A model generated the notes under the pieces. The model was not told the DNA's origin, did not search any database, and worked only from the letters and a program-made list of their open reading frames with translations. Below are positions 16,045-25,019 of a DNA stretch of 64,000 nt, piece after piece. The position numbers and the translations under genes are program-made. Numbering within the stretch: position 1 is the stretch's first letter; every line of letters starts with the position of its first letter. The stretch spans positions 2,108,001 through 2,172,000 of the forward strand of contig NZ_JAKRKC020000002.1 in NCBI RefSeq assembly GCF_022664455.2. Reading direction: 5' to 3'. This stretch comes from Actinomadura luzonensis (GTDB taxonomy: Bacteria; Actinomycetota; Actinomycetes; Streptosporangiales; Streptosporangiaceae).

Positions 16045-17858
16045 TCGTACACTCCCAGGCGGTCGATGGCCGATTCGACGGCGTTCCAGGCGGTCTGCCC
16101 GAGGCCGCAGATCGAGGCGTCGCGCATGGTCCGGCCGACCTCGCGCAGCAGCAGCAGGTCCTCGTGGGAGACCCGCCGCGACAGCCGGTGCAGCGCCTCC
16201 TCCTGGCGGACGGTGCCCACCCGGCAGGGCACGCACTGGCCGCACGACTCGTCGCGGAAGAACGCGGCGATGCGCAGGATCAGCCGTTTGAGGTCCACGG
16301 TGTCGTCGAGGACGAGCACGACGCCGGAGCCGAGGGTCGCGCCGGCGTTCCTGGTGCCCTCGAAGGTGAGCGGGATGTCCAGGTCCGTGACGAACGCCCC
16401 GGCCGCGCCGCCGAGCAGCACCGCCCGGGGCGTGCCGGTGGTGCCAGCCAGCTCCAGCAGCTCGCGCAGGGTCGCGCCGAACGTCAGCTCGTACACGCCG
16501 GGCCGCTCGACCGCGCCGGAGACGCAGAACAGCTTGGGCTCGGCCTCGGCGTACACCGGCGCCCCGCGCTCCAGGATCGGCAGCACGTTCACCAGCGTCT
16601 CGACGTTGTTGACCACGGTCGGCTTGCCGAACAGGCCCTTCTCCACCGGGAACGGCGGCTTGCTGCGCGGCTCGCCCCGGTAGCCCTCGATGGAGTTGAA
16701 GATCGCGGTCTCCTCGCCGCACAGGTACGCGCCCGCGCCGAGGCGCAGCTCGATGTCGAAGGAGAAGCCCTTGCCGAGGATGTCGGTGCCGAGCAGGCCG
16801 CGGGCGCGGGCGGTCGCGATGGCGTGCCGGAGCCGGGCGGCCGCCCGCGGGTACTCGCCCCGCAGGTAGAGGTAGCCCTTGGGGCACCCGGTCGCGTACG
16901 CCGCCACCGTCATGGCCTCGACCAGCGCGTACGGGTCGTTCTCCATGAGCACGCGGTCCTTGAACGTGCCCGGCTCGCTCTCGTCGGCGTTGCACACCAG
17001 GTAGTGGGGGTGGTCGGGCTGGCGGGCCGTCGCGTCCCACTTGCGGCCGGTCGGGAACGCCGCGCCGCCCCGGCCGACCAGGCCCGAGTCCAGCACCTCC
17101 CTGATCACCCCGGCCGGGCCCAGCTCGAAGGCGCGGCGGAGCGCGAGGTAGCCGCCGGTGGCGCGGTAGTCGTCCAGGCTGCCGGGGTCCACCCGGCCGG
17201 CGCGGCGCAGCAGGACCAGGCCGTCCTGCCCGGCCTGCGGCACGGCGGCCACGGCCGGGGCGTCGCCCGGCACGTCGAGGTGCGGGCCGCCGCCGTCGGG
17301 GCTGGGCGCGCCGGCCACGGCGTCGGCGGGGGTGCGGGCCATCTCGTCGGCGTCCGCCGGGGCGTACACCTCGGCGCGCGGCGGCCGCCCGGCCTCCAGG
17401 GCGAGCGCGGCCGGGGCCCGCTCGCACAGGCCGAGGCAGGGGCTCTCCTGCCAGGACCCGCCGGGCGGGCCGAGGCGCTGCTCCACCTGGTCGCGCAGCC
17501 GCTGGCCGCCCTTCGCCTGGCAGGCCAGGTCGGTGCACACGTGCAGCACCCGCTTCGGGCGCGGGCTCAGCGAGAACAGCGAGTAGAACGTCGCCACCCC
17601 GTACGCCTCGGCCGGCGGCACGGTGAGCCGCCGGCAGACGTAGTCGAGCGCGCCCTCGCTGATCCAGCCCACCCGGTCGTTGACCGCGTGCAGCGCGGGC
17701 AGCAGCAGGTCGCGCCGGGGCTCGGACCGGGCGGCGAAGCGCAGGTCGGCGGCCGACCTGGCGCCGCCCTCCCAGCCGCTGGCGGGCGGCCCGAGCACGG
17801 CGTCCACGGCCGCCCGCTCCTCCTCGGACGGCTCGGCGTCACGGAATCGGATGTCCAT
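16041..17858 (-). CDS. Formate dehydrogenase NAD/FMN subunit, NuoE-NuoF fusion
   Basis: 605 residues. Residues ~1-160 are a NuoE/FdsG-like thioredoxin-fold [2Fe-2S] domain (CTDLACQAKGG and CLGLC hold the cluster cysteines). After a Pro/Ala-rich linker (~170-210), the rest is NuoF/FdsB: the FMN/NAD loop GRGGAAFPTGRKW near residue 250, CNADESEPGTFKDR, and the [4Fe-4S] motif CGQCVPCRVG near 545. It passes electrons from formate to NAD+. The fusion of subunits E and F is seen in other bacteria. Only three bases separate it from the catalytic subunit gene. Confidence 0.92.
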   Translation of the reverse strand: MDIRFRDAEPSEEERAAVDAVLGPPASGWEGGARSAADLRFAARSEPRRDLLLPALHAVNDRVGWISEGALDYVCRRLTVPPAEAYGVATFYSLFSLSPRPKRVLHVCTDLACQAKGGQRLRDQVEQRLGPPGGSWQESPCLGLCERAPAALALEAGRPPRAEVYAPADADEMARTPADAVAGAPSPDGGGPHLDVPGDAPAVAAVPQAGQDGLVLLRRAGRVDPGSLDDYRATGGYLALRRAFELGPAGVIREVLDSGLVGRGGAAFPTGRKWDATARQPDHPHYLVCNADESEPGTFKDRVLMENDPYALVEAMTVAAYATGCPKGYLYLRGEYPRAAARLRHAIATARARGLLGTDILGKGFSFDIELRLGAGAYLCGEETAIFNSIEGYRGEPRSKPPFPVEKGLFGKPTVVNNVETLVNVLPILERGAPVYAEAEPKLFCVSGAVERPGVYELTFGATLRELLELAGTTGTPRAVLLGGAAGAFVTDLDIPLTFEGTRNAGATLGSGVVLVLDDTVDLKRLILRIAAFFRDESCGQCVPCRVGTVRQEEALHRLSRRVSHEDLLLLREVGRTMRDASICGLGQTAWNAVESAIDRLGVYE

Positions 17859-17861
17859 GCC

Positions 17862-19763
17862 TCACCCGGCCTTCACGAGCTTCTCGACGCGGACCGCGGC
17901 CGCCTTGAACTCCGCTGTGCCCGCGATCGGGCAGGTCGCCTCGATGGTGAGCGAGTTGACGTCCACCTCGTCCGGGAAGTGGAAGGTCATGAACACGAGG
18001 CCCGGCCGCAGCGCCGGGTCGATGAAGACCGGCGCGGTCACCGAGCCGCGGCGCGAGGTGATCCGCACCTCCTCGCCGGCGCGCACGCCGAGGCGTTCGG
18101 CGTCCTCGGGGCACAGCTCGATCGTCTCGCCCCTCCGCAGCGGCGAGGCGAACCCGGAGGACTGCACGCCGGTGTTGTAGGAGTCGAGCCGGCGGCCGGT
18201 GGTGAGCCGCAGCGGGTACTCCTCGTCCAGCAGGTCGACCGGCGGCGAGTGCTCCAGCACCGCGAACGGCGCGGGCAGGCCCCGCTCGGCCGGGTCGTCG
18301 GCCCAGAGCCGCCCGTGCAGGTACGGCGGCTCCAGCGCGTCCTCCGACGGGCACGGCCACTGGATGCCCTGCAGCTCGGCGAGCCGCTGGTAGGTCATGC
18401 CGCGGTGCTGCGGCGACAGGGCGCGCAGCTCGTTCCAGACCTCCTCGGCCCCGTCGTAGTGCCAGTCGTGGCCCATGCGGCGGGCCAGCTCGCACATGAT
18501 CTCGATGTCGTCGCGCGCCTCGCCCGGCGGTTCGAGGGCCTTGCGCACCCGCTGCACCCGCCGCTCGCTGTTGGTGAACGTGCCGTCCGCCTCGCACCAG
18601 GCGGCGCTGGCGGGCAGCACGACGTCGGCCATCTGGGCGGTCCTGGTGAGGAAGATGTCCTGCACCACGAGGTGGTCGAGCATGGACAGGCGCTTGACGC
18701 AGGCCAGCGAGTCGGCCTCGGACTGCACCGGGTTCTCGCCGATGAGGTAGCAGGCAGTGATCTCGCCCTCGGCCATGCCCTCCAGCATCTGGGTGAGGTT
18801 GCGGCCGTAGCGGGGCTGGATGGAGGTGCCCCAGGCGCTCTCGAAGCGGGCCCGCAGGGCGGGGTCGAGGATGTCCTGGAAGCCGGGCAGGCGGTTGGGG
18901 ATCGCGCCCATGTCGCCGCCGCCCTGCACGTTGTTCTGGCCGCGTAAGGGGGACAGGCCGGAGCCGTAGCGGCCGACGTGGCCGGTCAGCAGGGCCAGGT
19001 TGATCAGCGCCCGGACGTTGTCGGTGGCGTTGTGGTGCTCGGTGATGCCGAGCGTCCAGCACAGCTGGGCCCGGTCGGCGCGGGCGTAGGCGTGCGCCAG
19101 CTCCCTGATCGCCTCGGCCGGGACGCCGGTGACCTGCTCGGCCGCGGTGAGCGTCCACGGCTCGACGCACTCCTTGAACTCCTCGAAGCCGGTCGTGGCC
19201 CGCTCGATGAACGCCCGGTTGTGCAGCCCGGCGTGGATGATCTCGCGGGCGACGGCGTGCGCGAGCGGGATGTCGGTGCCGACGTTGAGCCCGAGCCAGA
19301 GGTCGGCCCACTGGGCGGTGCCGGTGCGCCGGGGGTCCACCGCGAACATCCTGGCGCCGTTCTTGATGCCCTTCAGCACGTGCTGGAAGAAGATGGGGTG
19401 GGCGTTGCGGGCCGCCGACCCCCACATCACGATCACGTCGGTGTCCTCCACCTCCTGGTAGGAGGACGTGCCGCCGCCGCTGCCGAACACGGCGGACAAT
19501 CCGGCCACGCTGGGGGCGTGGCAGGTGCGGTTGCAGGAGTCCACGTTGTTGGTGCCGATGACCACGCGGGTGAACTTCTGGCCGATGTAGTTCATCTCGT
19601 TGGTGGAACGGGCGCACGACAACATCGCGAAGCAGTCGGGCCCGTGCCGGGCGACGTTGCGGCGGAAGCCCTCCGCCGCGCGGTCCAGCGCCTCGTCCCA
19701 GGTGGCTCTGCGCAGCACGCCGTTCTCGCGCACCAGTGGATGGGTCAGGCGGTCGTAGCTCAT
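17862..19763 (-). CDS. Formate dehydrogenase molybdenum catalytic subunit
   Basis: 633 residues from ATG 19763, with GGAGGG upstream. A longer in-frame reading exists only because the frame stays open through the next gene. The protein starts at DRLTHPLVRENGVLRRATWD, the point that normally follows the Fe4S4 domain, so the N-terminal iron-sulfur part is encoded apart at 15202. The metal ligand is C81 in SCNRTCHAPSVAGL, which means a Cys enzyme rather than a Sec enzyme. H82 follows, as in other formate dehydrogenases. The molybdopterin-dinucleotide domain near the C-terminus (YPLRLTTGRRLDSYNTG) is complete. It should oxidise formate to CO2, here probably formate from oxalate breakdown. It is first in the operon and has a regulon operator just upstream. 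Confidence 0.93.
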   Translation of the reverse strand: MSYDRLTHPLVRENGVLRRATWDEALDRAAEGFRRNVARHGPDCFAMLSCARSTNEMNYIGQKFTRVVIGTNNVDSCNRTCHAPSVAGLSAVFGSGGGTSSYQEVEDTDVIVMWGSAARNAHPIFFQHVLKGIKNGARMFAVDPRRTGTAQWADLWLGLNVGTDIPLAHAVAREIIHAGLHNRAFIERATTGFEEFKECVEPWTLTAAEQVTGVPAEAIRELAHAYARADRAQLCWTLGITEHHNATDNVRALINLALLTGHVGRYGSGLSPLRGQNNVQGGGDMGAIPNRLPGFQDILDPALRARFESAWGTSIQPRYGRNLTQMLEGMAEGEITACYLIGENPVQSEADSLACVKRLSMLDHLVVQDIFLTRTAQMADVVLPASAAWCEADGTFTNSERRVQRVRKALEPPGEARDDIEIMCELARRMGHDWHYDGAEEVWNELRALSPQHRGMTYQRLAELQGIQWPCPSEDALEPPYLHGRLWADDPAERGLPAPFAVLEHSPPVDLLDEEYPLRLTTGRRLDSYNTGVQSSGFASPLRRGETIELCPEDAERLGVRAGEEVRITSRRGSVTAPVFIDPALRPGLVFMTFHFPDEVDVNSLTIEATCPIAGTAEFKAAAVRVEKLVKAG

Positions 19764-19771
19764 GATCCCTC

Positions 19772-19788
19772 CATTCTGTATACAGGCT
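19772..19788. promoter_or_regulatory. GntR-regulon operator, site A (formate dehydrogenase operon)
   Basis: CATTCTGTATACAGGCT, with the perfect core palindrome CTGTATACAG (19776-19785), lies nine bases before the start of the formate dehydrogenase catalytic gene. It aligns with five further sites in this block (20811, 22067, 31258, 32601, 32661). Confidence 0.65.
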
Positions 19789-19801
19789 ACGGTATTCCAG
19801 G

Positions 19802-20779
19802 CTAAACCGCACGGACCAGGTTCGCGTTCAGCAGGTCGCTGACCGCGTGGATGGCCCGCAGCGTCGGGACGTCCGCGCCGGTCAGGTCGGCCAGCTCGAC
19901 CACGGCCGCGAGGAGCACGTCCAGCTCCAGCGGCTTGCCCTTCTCCAGGTCCTGGAGCGTGGAGGTCTTGTGCTCGCCGGCCTTCTCCGCGCCCCGCAGC
20001 CGGCGCTCGATGGAGATCCCGGGGTCGCAGCCCACGCGGCGGGCCACGTCCACGGTCTCCCGCATCATCGCGACGACCAGCTCGCGCGCGCCGTCGTGGC
20101 GGCAGATGCCGGCCATGGTCGCGCGGGCCAGGGCGCTGATCGGGTTGAAGGCGATGTTGCCCATGAGCTTGATCCACACGTCGCGGCGCAGGTCGCGCTC
20201 GACGGGGCACTTCAGGCCGCCCGCGACGGCGGCCGCGCTGAAGGTCCGGCACCGGTCGGTGAGCTCCCCGGTGGGCTCGCCGATGGAGAAGCGGGTGCCC
20301 TCCAGGTGACGGATCACCCCGGGGCTCTCGATCTCGGTGGCCGCGTAGACGACGCAGCCGATGGCGCGAGGCAGGGGCAGCGCGGCCGTGACCGCGCCGC
20401 CCGGGTCGACGCTCTCGATGCGGTAGCCCTCGTAGGGGCCCTTGAGCCCGTGGAAGTACCACCACGGGATGCCGTTCTGCGCGGCGATGATGCTCGTGGT
20501 CGCGTGCAGCAGCGGCTCGATCATGGGGCCCGCCGAGGCGTAGCTGTTCGCCTTGAGGCCCAGGAAGACGTGGTCCACCGGCCCGACCTCGGTGGGGTCG
20601 TCGGTGGCATGGGGGTGGGCGGTGAAGTCGCCCCTGGGGGAGAGCACCCGCACACCGGCGCGGCGGATCGCCCGCAGGTGCTCGCCCCTGGCGATGAGGT
20701 GCACCTCGACTCCCGCCCGGTGCAGGGCGGCTCCCACGTACGCGCCGATGGCGCCGGCGCCAAGAACAGCGACCTTCAT
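19802..20779 (-). CDS. PanE/ApbA-type reductase, probable oxalyl-CoA reductase
   Basis: 325 residues from ATG 20779. The N-terminal Rossmann motif KVAVLGAGAIGAYVGAALHR and the C-terminal helical domain (CPVERDLRRDVWIKLMGNIA, then FNPISALARATM; with STLQDLEKGKPLELD near the end) mark the ketopantoate-reductase family. In Methylobacterium extorquens a member of this family, PanE2, is the NADPH-dependent oxalyl-CoA reductase that makes glyoxylate. Here the gene sits beside formyl-CoA transferase and upstream of glyoxylate-carboligase genes and shares their operator, so the same role is more likely than pantothenate synthesis. Family is seen; substrate is inferred. Confidence 0.7.
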   Translation of the reverse strand: MKVAVLGAGAIGAYVGAALHRAGVEVHLIARGEHLRAIRRAGVRVLSPRGDFTAHPHATDDPTEVGPVDHVFLGLKANSYASAGPMIEPLLHATTSIIAAQNGIPWWYFHGLKGPYEGYRIESVDPGGAVTAALPLPRAIGCVVYAATEIESPGVIRHLEGTRFSIGEPTGELTDRCRTFSAAAVAGGLKCPVERDLRRDVWIKLMGNIAFNPISALARATMAGICRHDGARELVVAMMRETVDVARRVGCDPGISIERRLRGAEKAGEHKTSTLQDLEKGKPLELDVLLAAVVELADLTGADVPTLRAIHAVSDLLNANLVRAV

Positions 20780-20810
20780 GCTGCGCGCTCCGTTCTCGCG
20801 TCGGATTGTG

Positions 20811-20827
20811 CATTCGGTATACAGTAT
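20811..20827. promoter_or_regulatory. GntR-regulon operator, site B (between panE-like and moeA-like genes)
   Basis: CATTCGGTATACAGTAT lies midway between the divergent starts at 20779 and 20856 and could control both. It differs from site C (22067) in only two positions. Confidence 0.7.
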
Positions 20828-20855
20828 GGAAAAAGGCCGGTCAAGGAGCTTGCGG

Positions 20856-22025
20856 ATGACCGTGGTGCGGCATGATCCAGTGGTGGAAGCGATGTCATGG
20901 GAGGCCGCCCGGCGCGTGGCCGCCGCGAACGCGAGGCCGCTCGGGGCCGTGCCGGTGCCGCTGCCCGAGGCGCTGGGGTGCCGGCTGGCCGGGCCGCTGC
21001 GGGCCCTGGTGCCGGTGCCGGGCGTGGACGTCTCCGCGATGGACGGCTACGCGGTGGCCGGGGCGGGCCCGTGGCGCCTGGCGGGACGGGTGCTGGCCGG
21101 AGGCGCGGCGTACCCGGGGGAGCTGGCGGACGGGGAGGCGGTGGAGATCGCCACCGGCGCCCCGGTGCCGGCGGGGGCGAAGGCGGTGCTGCCCTACGAG
21201 CTCGCCGAGGCGGGCGCCGGCCTGGTGGACGGGCCGGCCGAGGCGGGGCGGCACATCCGGCGGCGCGGCGAGGACATCCCCGAAGGGGCCGCCGTGCTGG
21301 GGGCGGGGGCCGAGGTGACGCCGGTCGTGCTCGGGCTGGCCGCGGCGCTCGGGCACGACGACCTCCTGGTCCGGCCCCGGCCCGGGGTGCTGGTGCTGGT
21401 CACCGGCGACGAGGTGGTGCACCGGGGGCTGCCCGCGCCCGGCCGGGTCAGGGACGCCATCGGGCCGTTCCTGCCGGGGCTGGTGGCGTGGGCGGGCGGG
21501 CGGATCGCGGACACCCTCCACCTGCCGGACGGGCCGGAGCCCCTGCGCGCCGCCCTGGCCGCGCCGGGGGCGGAGGTCGTGGTGGTGTGCGGGGCGTCGT
21601 CCAAGGGGCCCGCCGACCATCTGCGGGCCGTGCTCGCCGGCCTCGGGGCAGAGGTGCTGGTGGACGGCGTCGCCGTGCGGCCGGGGCACCCGCAGGCGCT
21701 GTTCCGGCTCCCGGGCGGCCCGCTGGTCGCCGGGCTCCCCGGCAACCCGTTCGCGGCGCTCGGCGCGGCGCTCACGCTGCTCGTCCCGGTCCTGCGCCGG
21801 CTGGCCGGCACGCCCGCCGCCCGCGAGAGCGGCGCCCTGGCCGGCCCGGTGCGGGCGCATCCCCGCGACACCCGCCTGGTGCCCGTCCGCCGCTCGGCCC
21901 GCGGGGCGGTGCCCGTGGGCCACGACCGGCCCGGATCCCTGTGGGGAGCGGCCCTCGCGGACGCCCTGGCGGTCGTCCCGCCCGGCTGGGACGGCGAGCA
22001 GGTCGAGCTGATCGAGTTGCCCTGA
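20856..22025 (+). CDS. moeA: Molybdopterin molybdotransferase, MoeA-like
   Basis: 389 residues from ATG 20856 behind AAGGAG. MoeA inserts molybdate into adenylylated molybdopterin. The motifs are present: VDVSAMDGYAVAGAG, the phosphate-binding ATGAPVPAGAKAVLPYE, VTGDEVV, and GLPGNPFAALGAALTLLVP. The GGxxSxGxxD loop is altered (VVVCGASSKGPADHLR). It sits between genes of the formate/oxalate block under the shared operator, so it probably supplies cofactor for the formate dehydrogenase during induction, apart from any housekeeping moeA elsewhere. Some starts inside the frame are possible, but this one has the RBS. Confidence 0.82.
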   Translation: MTVVRHDPVVEAMSWEAARRVAAANARPLGAVPVPLPEALGCRLAGPLRALVPVPGVDVSAMDGYAVAGAGPWRLAGRVLAGGAAYPGELADGEAVEIATGAPVPAGAKAVLPYELAEAGAGLVDGPAEAGRHIRRRGEDIPEGAAVLGAGAEVTPVVLGLAAALGHDDLLVRPRPGVLVLVTGDEVVHRGLPAPGRVRDAIGPFLPGLVAWAGGRIADTLHLPDGPEPLRAALAAPGAEVVVVCGASSKGPADHLRAVLAGLGAEVLVDGVAVRPGHPQALFRLPGGPLVAGLPGNPFAALGAALTLLVPVLRRLAGTPAARESGALAGPVRAHPRDTRLVPVRRSARGAVPVGHDRPGSLWGAALADALAVVPPGWDGEQVELIELP

Positions 22026-22066
22026 GGGGCTGGACAGGCCGATCGGGACGGAGTAACCATTGCCTT

Positions 22067-22083
22067 CATACGGTATGCAGTAT
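22067..22083. promoter_or_regulatory. GntR-regulon operator, site C (oxalate operon)
   Basis: CATACGGTATGCAGTAT lies 30 bp before the ATG at 22114. The upstream in-frame ATG at 22060 overlaps this element and has no RBS, which rejects that start. Confidence 0.7.
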
Positions 22084-22113
22084 GCGGAAGACAGCCGGAA
22101 AGGGTGGCATCGA

Positions 22114-23784
22114 ATGTCGGAAACGATCTCTGGCGGTCATCTCGTGGCCAAGGCGCTCAAGGCCGAGGGCGTGGACGTGATCTACACGCTCTGCGGCGGC
22201 CACATCATCGACATCTACGACGGCTGTGTCGATGAGGGCATCGAGGTCATCGACGTCCGCCACGAGCAGGTCGCCGCGCACGCCGCCGACGGATACGCCC
22301 GCATCACCGGAAAGCCCGGCTGCGCGGTCGTCACCGCCGGACCGGGCACCACGGACGCGGTGACCGGCGTGGCCAACGCGTTCCGCGCGGAGAGCCCGAT
22401 GCTGCTCATCGGCGGCCAGGGCGCCCTGAGCCAGCACAAGATGGGCTCGCTCCAGGACCTGCCCCACGTGGACATGATGACCCCGATCACCAAGTTCGCC
22501 GCCACGGTGCCGAGCACGGAACGGGTGGCCGACATCGTGTCGATGGCCTTCCGCGAGTGCTACCACGGCGCTCCCGGGCCGTCGTTCCTGGAGATCCCGC
22601 GCGACGTGCTCGACGCGAAGGTGCCGCTGGAGAAGGCGCGCATCCCCGAGCCGGGCCGCTACCGGGCCTCCACCCGGCAGCAGGGCGACCCCGAGGCCGT
22701 CGAGCGGCTGGCCGACCTGCTGGCCCACGCCGAGAAGCCGTGCGTCCTGCTCGGCAGCCAGGTGTGGACCTGCCGGGCCACCGACGCGGCGATCGACTTC
22801 GTCCGGGCGCTGAACGTGCCGGCGTACATGAACGGCTCCGGGCGCGGCACCCTGCCGCCCGGCGACCCCCACCACTTCCAGCTCAGCCGCCGCTACGCCT
22901 TCACCGAGGCCGACCTCATCATCATCGTCGGCACCCCGTTCGACTTCCGGATGGGCTACGGCAAGCGCCTGTCCCCGACGGCCACCGTCGTGCAGATCGA
23001 CCTCGACTACCGCACCGTCGGCAAGAACCGCGACATCGACCTCGGCATCGTCGGCGACGCCGGGCTGATCCTGGCGGCCGCCGCGCAGGCCGCGAGCGGC
23101 CGGATCGGCGACGCCGCCGCCAAGCGCAAGGCGTGGCTGGACGAACTGCGCGCGGTCGAGACCGCCGCCTACGACAAGCGGCTGCCGCGCCAGCACTCCG
23201 GCGCCCGGCCCATCGACCCCTACCGGCTGGTGCACGAGATCAACGAGTTCCTGACCGAGGACACCATCTACATCGGCGACGGCGGCGACATCGTCACCTT
23301 CTCCGGCCAGGTCGTGCAGCCCAAGTCGCCCGGCCACTGGATGGACCCCGGGCCCCTCGGCACGCTCGGCGTCGGCATGGCCTTCGCGATGGCGGCCAAG
23401 CAGGCCAGGCCGGACAAGGAGGTGCTGTGCCTGTTCGGCGACGGCGCCTTCAGCCTCACCGGCTGGGACTTCGAGACGATGGTCCGCTTCGACCTGCCGT
23501 TCATCGGGGTCATCGGCAACAACTCCTCGATGAACCAGATCAGGTACGGCCAGGCCGCCAAGTACGGGCAGGACCGCGCCCGCGTCGGCAACACCCTCGG
23601 CGACATCCGCTACGGCGAGTTCGCCAAGCTGCTCGGCGGCCACGGCGAGGAGGTGCGCGACCCGGCCGAGATCCGCCCCGCGCTGGAGCGGGCCCGCGAA
23701 TCGGGCAAGCCCTCGCTCATCAACGTCTGGGTCGACCCAGAGGTGTACGCCCCCGGAACCATGAACCAGACCATGTACAAGTAA
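22114..23784 (+). CDS. ThDP-dependent enzyme, probable oxalyl-CoA decarboxylase
   Basis: 556 residues from ATG 22114, preceded by AAGGGTGG. Three domains of the acetolactate-synthase-like ThDP superfamily: the PYR domain with the catalytic Glu in VIDVRHEQVAAHAADGYAR, the middle domain, and the PP domain with the Mg/ThDP motif GDGAFSLTGWDFETMVRFDL. The protein resembles the oxalyl-CoA decarboxylase / 2-hydroxyacyl-CoA lyase group more than true acetolactate synthase. The gene is directly upstream of formyl-CoA transferase, the classic partner of oxalyl-CoA decarboxylase, which splits oxalyl-CoA into formyl-CoA and CO2. It is not close to the Oxalobacter enzyme in loop sequences, so a lyase acting on formyl-CoA is an alternative. 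Confidence 0.65.
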   Translation: MSETISGGHLVAKALKAEGVDVIYTLCGGHIIDIYDGCVDEGIEVIDVRHEQVAAHAADGYARITGKPGCAVVTAGPGTTDAVTGVANAFRAESPMLLIGGQGALSQHKMGSLQDLPHVDMMTPITKFAATVPSTERVADIVSMAFRECYHGAPGPSFLEIPRDVLDAKVPLEKARIPEPGRYRASTRQQGDPEAVERLADLLAHAEKPCVLLGSQVWTCRATDAAIDFVRALNVPAYMNGSGRGTLPPGDPHHFQLSRRYAFTEADLIIIVGTPFDFRMGYGKRLSPTATVVQIDLDYRTVGKNRDIDLGIVGDAGLILAAAAQAASGRIGDAAAKRKAWLDELRAVETAAYDKRLPRQHSGARPIDPYRLVHEINEFLTEDTIYIGDGGDIVTFSGQVVQPKSPGHWMDPGPLGTLGVGMAFAMAAKQARPDKEVLCLFGDGAFSLTGWDFETMVRFDLPFIGVIGNNSSMNQIRYGQAAKYGQDRARVGNTLGDIRYGEFAKLLGGHGEEVRDPAEIRPALERARESGKPSLINVWVDPEVYAPGTMNQTMYK

Positions 23785-23795
23785 GGGCGGATCAC

Positions 23796-25019
23796 ATGAA
23801 GGCTCTCGAAGGCGTCCGCGTCCTCGACATGACCCACGTGCAGTCCGGCCCGTCGTGCACCCAGCTGCTCGCCTGGCTGGGCGCGGACGTGGTCAAGCTG
23901 GAGGCCCCGACCGGCGACATCACCCGGCAGCAGCTCCGCGACGTGCCGGGCGTGGACAGCCTCTACTTCACGATGCTGAACTGCAACAAGCGCAGCATCA
24001 CCCTCAACATGAAGAGCGAGCGCGGCAAGGAGATCTTCACCGAGCTGGTGAAGGACGCCGACGTGCTGGTGGAGAACTTCGGGCCCGGCGCGGTCGACCG
24101 CATGGGCTTCCCCTGGCCGCGCCTCCAGGAGCTCAACCCGCGCCTGGTCTACGCCTCCATCAAGGGCTTCGGCACCGGCCGGTACGCCAGGTTCAAGGCG
24201 TACGAGGTGATCGCGCAGGCCATGGGCGGCTCGATGAGCACCACCGGCTTCGAGGACGGCCCGCCGCTCGCGACCGGCGCCCAGATCGGCGACTCCGGCA
24301 CCGGCGTCCACGCGGTGGCCGGCATCCTGGCGGCGCTCTACCAGCGCGAGCGGAGCGGCCGCGGGCAGCGCGTGCAGGTGGCCATGCAGCACGCCGTGCT
24401 GAACCTGTGCCGCGTCAAGCTCCGCGACCAGCAGCGCCTGGCGCACGGCCCGCTGCGCGAGTACCCCAACGAGACCTTCAACGGCGAGGTGCCGCGCTCG
24501 GGCAACGCCAGCGGCGGCGGCCAGCCGGGCTGGGCGGTGCGCTGCGCGCCGGGCGGCCCCAACGACTACATCTACGTCATCGTCCAGCCGGTCGGCTGGA
24601 AGCCGATCGCGTCCATCATCGGCCGGCCGGAGCTGGCGGAGGACCCCGAGTGGGCGACGCCGGAGGCCCGGCTGGCGAAGCTGGACAAGATGTTCCAGCT
24701 CATCGAGGAGTGGACGATCCGCCACGACAAGTGGACGGTGCTGGACCGGCTGAACGCCGAGAACATCCCGTGCGGGCCGATCCTGTCCACCCGGGAGCTG
24801 GTGGAGGACGAGACCCTGCGCGAGGAGGGCATCGTCGTCGCGGTGCCGCACCCCGAGCGCGGCGAGTTCGTCACCGTCGGCAGCCCGCTGCAGCTTTCCG
24901 ACTCGCCGGTGGAGGTGCGCACCCCGCCCCTGCTCGGCGAGCACAACGAGGAGATCTACGGCCAGCTCGGCGTCGGCTCGGAGGAGCTGGCCGAGCTCAA
25001 GGCGAACGGAGTCATCTAG
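23796..25019 (+). CDS. frc: Formyl-CoA:oxalate CoA-transferase
   Basis: 407 residues from ATG 23796. Class III (CaiB/BaiF) CoA-transferase very like Oxalobacter formigenes Frc: MTHVQSGPSCTQLLAWLGAD, then SLYFTMLNCNKRSITLNMKS, ENFGPGAVDRMGF, NLCRVKLRDQQRL, GGGQPGW and APLLGEH-like PPLLGEHNEEIYGQLG. The catalytic aspartate lies in QIGDSGTGVHAVAGILAAL. It moves CoA from formyl-CoA to oxalate, giving oxalyl-CoA and formate. It follows the ThDP enzyme by 11 bases and is followed immediately by the acyl-CoA synthetase, so the three are one operon. This is the most confidently assigned gene of the oxalate pathway. Confidence 0.92.
   Translation: MKALEGVRVLDMTHVQSGPSCTQLLAWLGADVVKLEAPTGDITRQQLRDVPGVDSLYFTMLNCNKRSITLNMKSERGKEIFTELVKDADVLVENFGPGAVDRMGFPWPRLQELNPRLVYASIKGFGTGRYARFKAYEVIAQAMGGSMSTTGFEDGPPLATGAQIGDSGTGVHAVAGILAALYQRERSGRGQRVQVAMQHAVLNLCRVKLRDQQRLAHGPLREYPNETFNGEVPRSGNASGGGQPGWAVRCAPGGPNDYIYVIVQPVGWKPIASIIGRPELAEDPEWATPEARLAKLDKMFQLIEEWTIRHDKWTVLDRLNAENIPCGPILSTRELVEDETLREEGIVVAVPHPERGEFVTVGSPLQLSDSPVEVRTPPLLGEHNEEIYGQLGVGSEELAELKANGVI

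Noticed and set aside
17862..20813. A 983-codon minus-strand reading frame joining the FDH catalytic gene to upstream sequence
   Set aside because: The extension lies in the wrong frame across the PanE-like gene and carries Arg/Pro-rich shadow sequence; an RBS marks ATG 19763.
22114..23784. Acetolactate synthase for branched-chain amino acids
   Set aside because: No regulatory small subunit or ilv gene is near, and the operon contains formyl-CoA transferase.
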